Source of the DNA: Acidobacteriota bacterium
GTDB taxonomy: Bacteria > Acidobacteriota > Holophagae > Acanthopleuribacterales > Acanthopleuribacteraceae
Direction of reading: 5' to 3'
DNA length: 64,000 nt
Assembly: GCA_030066195.1 (NCBI GenBank)
Contig: JASJCB010000044.1
Location: 1-64,000 of the forward strand
The notes below the pieces were generated by a model. The model was not told the DNA's origin, made no database searches, and was given only the letters and a program-made list of their open reading frames with translations. Both the position numbers and the translations under genes were made by a program. Positions 18,326-25,674 of the stretch are shown one piece after another; position 1 is the first letter of the stretch; the number at the start of each line of letters is the position of its first letter.

Positions 18326-18517
18326 TCAAGAGCGACCTTCTTCATCTTTGTTGTATCGTTCAAGCAAAGCCTGGATTTCTTCCTTGGAAAGACCGGCCAG
18401 TCTCTTCTCGGGAGGGATACCTTCCAGCCTTTCCTCAATGGGTATCGATCTGAGGTAACCTTTGCCGAACGGGGTCTTGGCGATTCGTCGCCATTGTTCC
18501 TGTGTGATTTCCAGCAT
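18326..18517 (-). CDS. Small protein with ERLxGIPPEKRLxGLSxEE tail
   Basis: The predicted product is 63 residues. AAAGGAGG lies ten bases before the ATG, one of the best ribosome-binding sites in the window. The C-terminal half reads EERLEGIPPEKRLAGLS followed by KEEIQALLERY, a heptad-like segment also seen at the C-termini of many Rpn/PD-(D/E)XK transposase-like proteins and stand-alone small proteins. It may be a real short gene or the surviving tail of a larger one. The 200 bases upstream on the same strand give no convincing N-terminal domain. Confidence 0.5.
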   Translation of the reverse strand: MLEITQEQWRRIAKTPFGKGYLRSIPIEERLEGIPPEKRLAGLSKEEIQALLERYNKDEEGRS

Positions 18518-18878
18518 CTTCCCGATACCTCCTTTTACATTGTACCAAAAATTGTATGCCACCAGGATGAACTGTCGAACGCACAGATTGAAGTGCACTT
18601 CATTTTGCCCCAGTGTGTCAAACGCCTTTTTGATTTCAGCCTAAATAGTGCCCAGGATCAGGGACTCTATGCCAAGGAACCCTTTGCGGAAATGTGGGAA
18701 GAAAGCAGTGTCGACTCATGGAAACTCACCGATTCAACGCGGATCGCTTGCGGTAAATGCCTTGGGAGACTAGAATAGACGGATTCCGGCGTCGCCGCGG
18801 CAGCCCTCGGGTCGCCTTATCGATGCGTCGGTTTGACCACTCGCTTTCTCGACGCCGACTTCCGAGGACACCGATTCC
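18518..18878. other. Intergenic, no gene seen
   Basis: No supported gene lies here. It separates the minus-strand small gene from the plus-strand receiver-kinase fusion, so it must hold divergent promoters. No clear -35/-10 pair was found by eye. Confidence 0.5.
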
Positions 18879-20957
18879 ATGATCTTGATTGCCGATTTCG
18901 ATGACGAACGCCGTAACCTGCTGGAAGATTATATCCAGGAAGATCTTGGCATATCCGCCCTGGGGGTGAACTCCGCTCGGGCCATGATGGCGAAGATCAA
19001 CGAAATGGAATTCGAGTTGGTGGTGGTCAATTTTCAGTTGCCGGATATGAACGGCAAGGAATGGGATTTCCTGCGAAAAATCCGCGCGCGCTTCACCCAG
19101 TTGGAGTTACCCATCATCCAACTGGAAGACGAAAACAAGCCGGACGCCATTGCCAAGGCCTTGTCTTACGGTTGCAACGACTGCATCACCCTGCCCATGA
19201 AGATGCCCATCGCCGTGGCGCGCATACGCAACCAGGTCACCCTGCGCGGACTGGTTCGCAAGCAGACCTCCGGCCAGGCCATGCCGTCCCTGGTGCCCGA
19301 GGAACCGGAGCCCGTACCGGAGCTGGAACCGCCGCATCGGCCTCCGCCCGAACGGGAAATGGAAATCCCCGTGGCCGAGGAGCCGTCGCCCTCCGGCACT
19401 ACCTCGACGCCCTCGCTCAGCGATTGGATCGATTCCTTGTCGAACCCGGACTTGGAACCGCTCGATAACGACTTCTTGGACGAATCATCGTTGCCGGAAC
19501 CCGAGCCGGAACCGCCGGCTCCGGAACCCGAGCCGGAACCGCCGGCGCCCGAGCCCGAGCCGGCTCTTGCCGGTGCGGATTCGCTATCCCTTGACCCCGA
19601 TTTTTTTACGCCCGCTCCTGAGCCGATCCCCATGCCTCCCGCTGAACCGGAGCCCGCCGCGCCTCATCCCCCCGTGCGTCTCGGTACATCCCCTCAACCC
19701 TTGCGCGGTCCCATGAGCCTGAAGGAATGGATCCGCCACATGGGCAACGCGGCCGAAGACGAATGCGCGGCCGTTCTACTTGAAATGGCGCGAGCTTTGG
19801 CATACGCCCACCAAAAGAGTTTTATCCACCGCGAGGTTTCCTCGGAAACCGTAACCGTTTTTCCCGACGGGGAGGTGTTGATCAACGGCGTGGGCGTGGG
19901 TACCCAGATTACCGCCAAGGGCCTGCGGCCCGATCCCACCATTACCAATCCCATCCGGGGCATGCCCAGCACGCCCATCTACGCCTCGCCCGAACAATTG
20001 AAGGGATTGGAAGCCGATCATCGCGCCGACATCTATACCTTCGGCATCCTGGCTTATGAGGTCCTTGCCGGGCGCCCGCCGTTTTACGGGCAATCCCTAT
20101 CCGCCATTGTGGACAACCAGATCAAGATGATGCCGCCTTCACTGATGAAAAAACGGGTCGACATCGACCTGGACCTGGATGCCCTGGTCTTCAAATGCAT
20201 CAAAAAGACCCCGGACCAACGCTTCCAAACCGCGACCGACCTGGTCAGAGCCCTGGAATCCCTCTTCGAAAAGAAGTACCAGCCCAAACGTCCCGACTAT
20301 AAGAAGCCCGCGCCCGGCAAGGTCATGTCCGCCTCCGATCTGGATATCCACCTGGAACAATTGATGGCCGAACATGATGCGGGCAAAGGGGCGCTGATCC
20401 TGGAAAAGCTGACCGAGGACTTGAAAAAGGACCTGCCGAGCCTGGACCCGGACGAGGCCGTACGCATGAAAAACAAGCTGGCGGAACCCAGTGTTCTTGA
20501 GCACGTTCTCAATGTGAACCTGAACCGCAACAACGCTTCACTGCTTTATCAGTTCTTCATCACCCTCAATTATAATAAGGTGGTGATCAACCTGTTGAAT
20601 CACTTCAACCGGGAGCGGGATGTCTTCAAGAAGCAGACGCTTGGTGAGCTCGCCGTGCTCAGCGCCGACGGAGATCTGCTTTCTCTGGTGGTTTTCGGCC
20701 TGGAACTGGAAGACAGCGATGCCTGCATTCTGCTGAAAGCCTTCGGCGAAGTGGCCGACAAGGAGCCCCAGCACATCTTCCTGAAATGGGCGCGCCACCG
20801 CGGCTTTCAAACCCAAATGGAGCTGTTGCGCATTGTCAGCGCCGGGCACCGACCTGCCGATGAAGTCAAGGCTGTTCTCGAACAATTGGCGAGTCAAAGC
20901 GGAACCGTTCACTCCAGGGTGCGGAAGGTGGCAAGCGAACTGATGAGCGAAATATAG
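18879..20957 (+). CDS. Pseudoreceiver-pseudokinase fusion protein
   Basis: This is a 692-residue cytoplasmic protein with no signal peptide or membrane span. Residues 1-125 have the CheY-like receiver fold (acidic DFDDE at 6-10), but the phospho-acceptor Asp is Asn51 (VVVNFQLPDMNG). Residues about 145-270 are a Pro/Glu-rich linker with PEPEPEPPAP-type repeats. Residues about 280-470 match the C-lobe of Ser/Thr kinases (AYAHQKSFIHREVS, STPIYASPEQLKG, ADIYTFGILAYEVLAGRPPF, RFQTATDLVRAL). However, HRD is HRE (Glu319), the Asn and the DFG are missing, and there is no N-lobe Gly loop or Lys. About 480-692 is all-helical and HEAT-like. It is predicted to be inactive both as receiver and kinase, and thus a scaffold or regulator. 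Confidence 0.85.
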   Translation: MILIADFDDERRNLLEDYIQEDLGISALGVNSARAMMAKINEMEFELVVVNFQLPDMNGKEWDFLRKIRARFTQLELPIIQLEDENKPDAIAKALSYGCNDCITLPMKMPIAVARIRNQVTLRGLVRKQTSGQAMPSLVPEEPEPVPELEPPHRPPPEREMEIPVAEEPSPSGTTSTPSLSDWIDSLSNPDLEPLDNDFLDESSLPEPEPEPPAPEPEPEPPAPEPEPALAGADSLSLDPDFFTPAPEPIPMPPAEPEPAAPHPPVRLGTSPQPLRGPMSLKEWIRHMGNAAEDECAAVLLEMARALAYAHQKSFIHREVSSETVTVFPDGEVLINGVGVGTQITAKGLRPDPTITNPIRGMPSTPIYASPEQLKGLEADHRADIYTFGILAYEVLAGRPPFYGQSLSAIVDNQIKMMPPSLMKKRVDIDLDLDALVFKCIKKTPDQRFQTATDLVRALESLFEKKYQPKRPDYKKPAPGKVMSASDLDIHLEQLMAEHDAGKGALILEKLTEDLKKDLPSLDPDEAVRMKNKLAEPSVLEHVLNVNLNRNNASLLYQFFITLNYNKVVINLLNHFNRERDVFKKQTLGELAVLSADGDLLSLVVFGLELEDSDACILLKAFGEVADKEPQHIFLKWARHRGFQTQMELLRIVSAGHRPADEVKAVLEQLASQSGTVHSRVRKVASELMSEI

Positions 20958-21066
20958 GGCGAGTCCCGGCAAATTTTGCCCTTCAACGAGTTCCGGCTGC
21001 CGGTTCCTTCTTGCCTTCTCTCTTGATAGCTGTCTTTAATGGGTTGACTCTAAAAGGTTTTGTGTT

Positions 21067-21083
21067 TGGCTTGTGATTTGCTT
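21067..21083 (+). promoter_or_regulatory. Sigma-54-type promoter for flgE
   Basis: The sequence TTGGCTTGTGATTTGCTT has GG at 21068-21069 and GC at 21080-21081 with exactly ten bases between, the defining -24/-12 arrangement of RpoN promoters. It is 37 bases before the flgE ATG. Sigma-54 control of hook genes is common in bacteria with hierarchical flagellar regulation. Confidence 0.7.
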
Positions 21084-21119
21084 ATCTAGGGACGACACCG
21101 TTTTGTCGGGAGGTTCCCT

Positions 21120-22376
21120 ATGTTCTCTACATTCTGGACCGGCTATTCAGGATTACAGATCAATGCCACGGGTCTCAATGTGATCAGCAACAACCTGAGC
21201 AATATCAATACGGTCGGTTTCAAGCGAGGGCAGGCCAATTTCGAACAGTTGATGACCAACATGGCACAGGGCGCCACGGGAACCGGCGCACCGATTCAAT
21301 TCGGCCTGGGAGCCAGGACCTCTGAAATCGTGAACTACTTCGATCAGGGAAATTTTATCAACACGGGGCTCAGCACCAACCTTGCTCTGGAAGGCAGGGG
21401 TTTTTTCATGCTGGCTCAGGGAACCGATACCGTCTATACGCGCGCCGGGAATTTCATGCTGGACGAAGACGGGTTCCTGACCTCGCCCAGCGGCGCAAAC
21501 GTGCAGGGTTATACCGAACTGAACCCGGACGGAACCATCAACACCAACGGGGCGATTGGGAATGTTCAGGTAGATCCCACGATTCGTTCGCCGGCGGAGG
21601 CAACCAGCCTGGTGCGATTCGTGACCAACCTAAGCGGTGCGGCCGAGCCCGGCGAGGAATTTATTTCTACCATCAACGTCTTCGATTCCAACGGAGAAAG
21701 TCACTCGCTGAACCTGTTATTCACCAAAACCGACACACCCGGCGAGTGGGATTATCAATTCGTTTTCGAGAACGGAACCGTGTCCACCACTCAGCCGACC
21801 CAGGGCAACGGCACCATCTTGTTCGGTGAAAACGGTACGCTTGCCGAAATAGACGGAGTGCCCATTGCCCAGGCAACCGATCGGACCGTTGTGCTCTCCG
21901 ATCTACCCGACGGCGCGGCCGATATCAGTTTTACTTTCGACATGATCGACGACACGGGCGCCGGTTACATGACCAATCTCGGGCCGCGCAGCAACACCGG
22001 CGGGGTCTTCCAAAACGGTTCCAGTTCCGGCGAATTACAACGGGTGGAATTCGACCGGACCGGCACCATGTTCGGTTTCTACAATAACGGCGACACCGTG
22101 CCCCTGGCTCGTCTGGCCACGGCCACCTTTACCAATAACCAGGGCCTGCGCCAGGGCAGTTCCGGCTTCTTCAGTCAAACCTCGGTATCCGGCGAGGCGC
22201 AGGTGGCGCCGGCAGGCCGCGCTCTGGTTCTGTCGGGTGTTCTGGAAACCTCCAACGTGGATATCGCCGATGAATTTACCAGCTTGATCGTGCACCAGCG
22301 CGGTTATCAGTCGAATTCCAAATCTATCACTACGGCCGACCAGGTGTTGCAAGAAGTGATCAATCTGAAGCGATGA
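21120..22376 (+). CDS. flgE: Flagellar hook protein
   Basis: FlgE polymerises into the hook that joins the flagellar rod to the filament. The protein has 418 residues, a usual length. The N-terminal flagellar rod/hook motif is clear (GYSGLQINATGLNVISNNLS, ANINTVGFK-like NINTVGFKRG). The GFFML/YTRAGNF block follows, and the C-terminus has the conserved helix (SNVDIADEFTSLIVHQRGYQSNSKSI and TADQVLQEVINLKR). GGGAGG lies seven bases before the ATG, and a sigma-54 promoter lies upstream. No other flagellar gene is nearby, so it is a stand-alone unit, presumably co-regulated with distant flagellar clusters. Confidence 0.96.
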   Translation: MFSTFWTGYSGLQINATGLNVISNNLSNINTVGFKRGQANFEQLMTNMAQGATGTGAPIQFGLGARTSEIVNYFDQGNFINTGLSTNLALEGRGFFMLAQGTDTVYTRAGNFMLDEDGFLTSPSGANVQGYTELNPDGTINTNGAIGNVQVDPTIRSPAEATSLVRFVTNLSGAAEPGEEFISTINVFDSNGESHSLNLLFTKTDTPGEWDYQFVFENGTVSTTQPTQGNGTILFGENGTLAEIDGVPIAQATDRTVVLSDLPDGAADISFTFDMIDDTGAGYMTNLGPRSNTGGVFQNGSSSGELQRVEFDRTGTMFGFYNNGDTVPLARLATATFTNNQGLRQGSSGFFSQTSVSGEAQVAPAGRALVLSGVLETSNVDIADEFTSLIVHQRGYQSNSKSITTADQVLQEVINLKR

Positions 22377-23166
22377 ACCATCTGCAAATCTTTCCGTTTC
22401 AAGAAAGTTCAGGATCGATTAAGATCGCGGAAAGTGTTTAACACCCGATAGGCATGCCGACGGCCCGTCCTGAAAATCCAGATGGATTGGTCTTCCAAGG
22501 TAGGGATTCTTTTTAGGAAAGGCCGCCTTTTGTTCTTGGAACGGCGAAATGGTACAGGTTTGTCTCAGCCTTGAAAAAGGGTGAGGCACGCAGTTTTTGC
22601 GCTTCCCTTGAACCTGGTTTCCATGTTGCCGTGTCGATGTCGGCTACAAAATGGTTGAATTGGTTTGAAGCCGGGCCGGGCAAATTGTGTATGATGCCTA
22701 AAAAAATGTTGCACCGATACCTTACGGTCCACCGACATCTCCAACGAGTCAATCTCATCATGAGGTTGATTGGGGTAACCTTCGTCAAACCGTGTCATAG
22801 TTGCAAAATCGATTGTCCTAGGAATCCATTGAGGACTGTCATTTGTGGCCGGGGCTCAAAAAAGGTTACATTTTCTGACTCCCTGGAAAAATTCCGTGAT
22901 ATACTTTTGCATTACATTACGTTCTTCTATTTCCTTTATTTGAGGAATTCACCCGAAAAGAAGGACGTCCGAATGATGGGGCCTATAAATGAATTGGCAA
23001 TTTGCTTACCCTGTAAGATCTGATATAGCTTCGCTAACCGATCTTTTTTCGGTCATTCCCGGGTGGTCGGACACTAGGCAGAACTCTAGGTGGATGGGAG
23101 CTCGCTTGGGAGGTTTATCCTCTTTGTCGACATAAACTGAATACGAAATTGAGTTGGAGGAACGAA
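22377..23166. other. 790-bp intergenic region without a supported gene
   Basis: The sequence becomes steadily more AT-rich toward 23000. The open frame 22571-23023 has a Met start but no ribosome-binding site, and its translation has no family signal and many Cys/His/Trp. A short hairpin (ACCGATCTTTTTTCGGT, near 23038) is the only structure noticed. The GTTGGAGG at 23152-23160 serves the next gene. Confidence 0.5.
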
Positions 23167-23706
23167 ATGGCTGATACGAAAGTGGAAAAAATCTTTGAAC
23201 AGGATGAGATGATCCTAAGTGAGTTCGACAAGAGTTGGACGCCGCGGGAATTGCTCTCCAAGGAAGAAATTTTCTTCCTGAAAGACGTGGTAAAAGTGCT
23301 CAACCTCGATATCAACAAGGTCAAAAAGAAGGCCAAAGAGATGGAGAACAACGGCAAGGCCTCCTGGGAACACATGGGCACTCGCAAGATTTGGAGCCAT
23401 TGGATGGTTCGCATGAAAGTCTTCGCACCGTATTACAAAAAACACCTGATTCCCAAGGTAAAACCGGTCGATCCCAATTGGGACGGTAACGAACTGCTGG
23501 GTCAAAAGGGTAAATTCCTGCTGACGGAAGTTTGCAAGAAGTTGCCGTTCACTTCCCACCAGATTCGCTACCAGGCAAACAAGAATAAGAATGCCCGGTC
23601 CGAGTTCGGCATGTGGAAGGATAAAGATCTCAACGCTTTTGTCGTGGACATGGAGAAATTTTCGCCCTGGATCAAGCGTCTTTGGGCGGGCGATTTCCGT
23701 AACTAA
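23167..23706 (+). CDS. Basic protein with an internally duplicated helical domain
   Basis: The predicted product is 179 residues from the ATG at 23167, seven bases after GGAGG. It consists of two diverged copies of a domain of about 65 residues. Copy 1 is 24-92 (WTPRELLSKEEIFFLKDVVK ... IWSHWMVRMKVFAPYYKK) and copy 2 is 105-172 (WDGNELLGQKGKFLLTEVCK ... LNAFVVDMEKFSPWIKR). Both keep the W-x3-ELL start, a helix with FLL/FLK-x-V, and a final helix with M-x-x-F-[AS]-P. It is Lys-rich, has no export signal, and looks like two helix-turn-helix-type units. Nucleic-acid binding is plausible but unproven. No known family was recognised. Confidence 0.75.
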   Translation: MADTKVEKIFEQDEMILSEFDKSWTPRELLSKEEIFFLKDVVKVLNLDINKVKKKAKEMENNGKASWEHMGTRKIWSHWMVRMKVFAPYYKKHLIPKVKPVDPNWDGNELLGQKGKFLLTEVCKKLPFTSHQIRYQANKNKNARSEFGMWKDKDLNAFVVDMEKFSPWIKRLWAGDFRN

Positions 23707-23780
23707 AGGCAACCCTTTGCCAACAAGTTTTTCCCCGGTGGCGTGACCTCCGGTTGCGCCGGCATGTCGGGTTTTGTGGT

Positions 23781-23798
23781 GGGCTCCACCTGGAGCCC
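23781..23798 (+). terminator. Perfect hairpin between the duplicated-domain gene and the phosphatase gene
   Basis: GGGCTCC (23781-23787) pairs with GGAGCCC (23792-23798) around a 4-base loop. It is 75 bases past the upstream stop codon. Its presence argues against placing the phosphatase start upstream of it. Confidence 0.45.
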
Positions 23799-23829
23799 CG
23801 ATCACCGTTTCCGTCGGGGGTGTCTTTCG

Positions 23830-25662
23830 GTGACCGAAAATAACCTTGCCTCCCTCAAGGAAATCGCCGAGGTCCTGAATCAGTCTGTCGACCTTAGCCA
23901 GGCGCTTGGGGATTCCCTGCGAATTATCTCGGGCATTCTGGACCTTCGCACCGCTTGGATCTTTCTCAAAAAGCCGGGCAACGACAATTTCTACCTGGCG
24001 GCGCACGAGGGCGTGCCTTCTGCCATGGCGCCCGATAAACCCTTCTGGTGCGACGGATGCCAATGCAACACCATGGCGCGTAAGGGATTGCTGACGGATG
24101 CGGTCAACATGGTCCGTTGCAGCCGCATCGAAAAACACGCGGGCGATCCAATCGGTTTTGCCTACCACGCCAGTGTTCCGCTGGAAACGCCGCGAGAACG
24201 CATCGGTATTTTCAACGTAGTTTCCCGTGAAGGCCAATTTTTCAGTCAATCCCAATTGGAGATGCTGACCGCCGTGGGGAACCAGATGGGCGTAGCCATC
24301 GAACGCGCCATGATATTAGAGCAGGTACGTTGTCGTCGAGTTACCGAACAGCGCGCTTTGCTGGATCTTTCAAACGCCATGCTGCGCAGCCCGGATGTGC
24401 CCACCGCCGTGCGCGAGGTGGCGCACATCAGCCGCCGTGTCTTCAATGCCGAACTGGCCATATTGGGCTTGCATGACGGCGCGCTGGACGGACATGCCTG
24501 TTACGAGGATCTGGCCGTAGACGGTCAGGAACTCCCCGTGGATAACAAGGACCTCTGCGATTTATTGCATGGTCCCGCCGGATCGGCCTTGACCCGCACG
24601 GCTCGTCCCATTCATTTGTTATTGGATGATCGGGGTCACCCGGAACACATTGCCGTCTTCCCCATGGAAGAACCGGTCTCAGAGGCTCTTACCGCGGATA
24701 TTCAATCGGACGAGCGTCTCCTGCAATTCCTCATCCAACAAAATTGCCGCTCCGTCTATATGGCCCCCATCCGGGAACCGACAAAGGAAACGGTGATCGG
24801 CCAACTGTTTGTCATGCATCACAACCGGCCGAAACTGGCCGAGTTGGAGCATCTTGCCGCCCTGCTCGCCAATCAAGCGGCTCTAGCCATCGAGCAGGCC
24901 CGCCTCAACGGCATTCGCCTGGCCAAACAAGCCCTGGAAAGTGAACTCAGCATCGCGCGCGACATTCAACGCCATTTCCTGCCCAAGGAATCACCTGAAA
25001 TGGAGGGTTGGGAACTGGCCACCCGCTATGAATCGGCTCGTCAGGTGGGCGGTGATTTCTACGACTTCATCCCCTTCGAAGACGGCGATTGGGGTTTTGT
25101 GATTGCCGATGTGGCCGGTAAGGGCGTCCCCGCTTCCCTGGTCATGGTGCTGGCGCGCTCTCTGGTTCGCGCCGTCGCCTACGAGCACGGCAAACCCCTG
25201 CCCACCATTTCACGGGTCAACGATCACCTGCTGGAACAGGTAACTCCTGACCGCTTCCTGTCGCTTTTCTACACTGTGCTGACACCCGGTACCGGTGAAT
25301 TGCGCTATGTTCGTGCCGGGCATAATCCCCCCTTCCACTACCATTACGCGACAGGAGAGGTTACCAAACTGTCGCCCAAGGGGATGGTCATCGGCGTTTC
25401 CGATCTGCTGGTCTTGGAGGAGGGCAGGGTAACCATGGAGCCCGGCGATTGTCTTTTGTTGTATACTGACGGGGTTACCGAGGCCATGGATGTCTTGGGG
25501 ATGGACTACGGCGAGGGGCGATTGATATCGACCCTGAAAAAAAACGGCTCGCAAAACGCGGAGCTTATTGCCGACGCTGTTAAAGCCGATGTCGCTGATT
25601 TCGTCGCCGGAGCGCCTCCCTCGGACGATCTTACCCTGGTTGTGCTGAAGCGGGGTTGCTAG
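23830..25662 (+). CDS. GAF-domain PP2C (SpoIIE/RsbU-type) serine phosphatase
   Basis: This cytoplasmic phosphatase is 610 residues from the GTG at 23830, chosen because GGGGG lies about eight bases upstream and the GAF domain begins at once; longer starts at 23743 or 23764 run through a hairpin. Two GAF-like domains (about 15-175 and 190-355) would bind a small ligand or signal. A helical linker leads to the PP2C core (about 385-610) with metal-binding acidic motifs VGGDFYDF, VIADVAGKG, LYTDGVTEA and PSDDLTLVV. SpoIIE/RsbU enzymes act on anti-anti-sigma factors in partner-switching pathways, but no such partner gene is near. The first GAF contains a Cys-rich patch (WCDGCQCNT) that could bind metal. 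Confidence 0.9.
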   Translation: MTENNLASLKEIAEVLNQSVDLSQALGDSLRIISGILDLRTAWIFLKKPGNDNFYLAAHEGVPSAMAPDKPFWCDGCQCNTMARKGLLTDAVNMVRCSRIEKHAGDPIGFAYHASVPLETPRERIGIFNVVSREGQFFSQSQLEMLTAVGNQMGVAIERAMILEQVRCRRVTEQRALLDLSNAMLRSPDVPTAVREVAHISRRVFNAELAILGLHDGALDGHACYEDLAVDGQELPVDNKDLCDLLHGPAGSALTRTARPIHLLLDDRGHPEHIAVFPMEEPVSEALTADIQSDERLLQFLIQQNCRSVYMAPIREPTKETVIGQLFVMHHNRPKLAELEHLAALLANQAALAIEQARLNGIRLAKQALESELSIARDIQRHFLPKESPEMEGWELATRYESARQVGGDFYDFIPFEDGDWGFVIADVAGKGVPASLVMVLARSLVRAVAYEHGKPLPTISRVNDHLLEQVTPDRFLSLFYTVLTPGTGELRYVRAGHNPPFHYHYATGEVTKLSPKGMVIGVSDLLVLEEGRVTMEPGDCLLLYTDGVTEAMDVLGMDYGEGRLISTLKKNGSQNAELIADAVKADVADFVAGAPPSDDLTLVVLKRGC

Positions 25663-25674
25663 GGAAATGTATTC

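Noticed and set aside
19500..19560. Simple-sequence instability in the receiver-kinase gene
   Set aside because: The CCGGAACCCGAGCCGGAACC-type DNA repeat encodes an in-frame Pro/Glu linker and shows no frame disruption.
22571..23023. Possible 150-residue gene
   Set aside because: No ribosome-binding site, odd composition and no recognisable family; the region looks non-coding.
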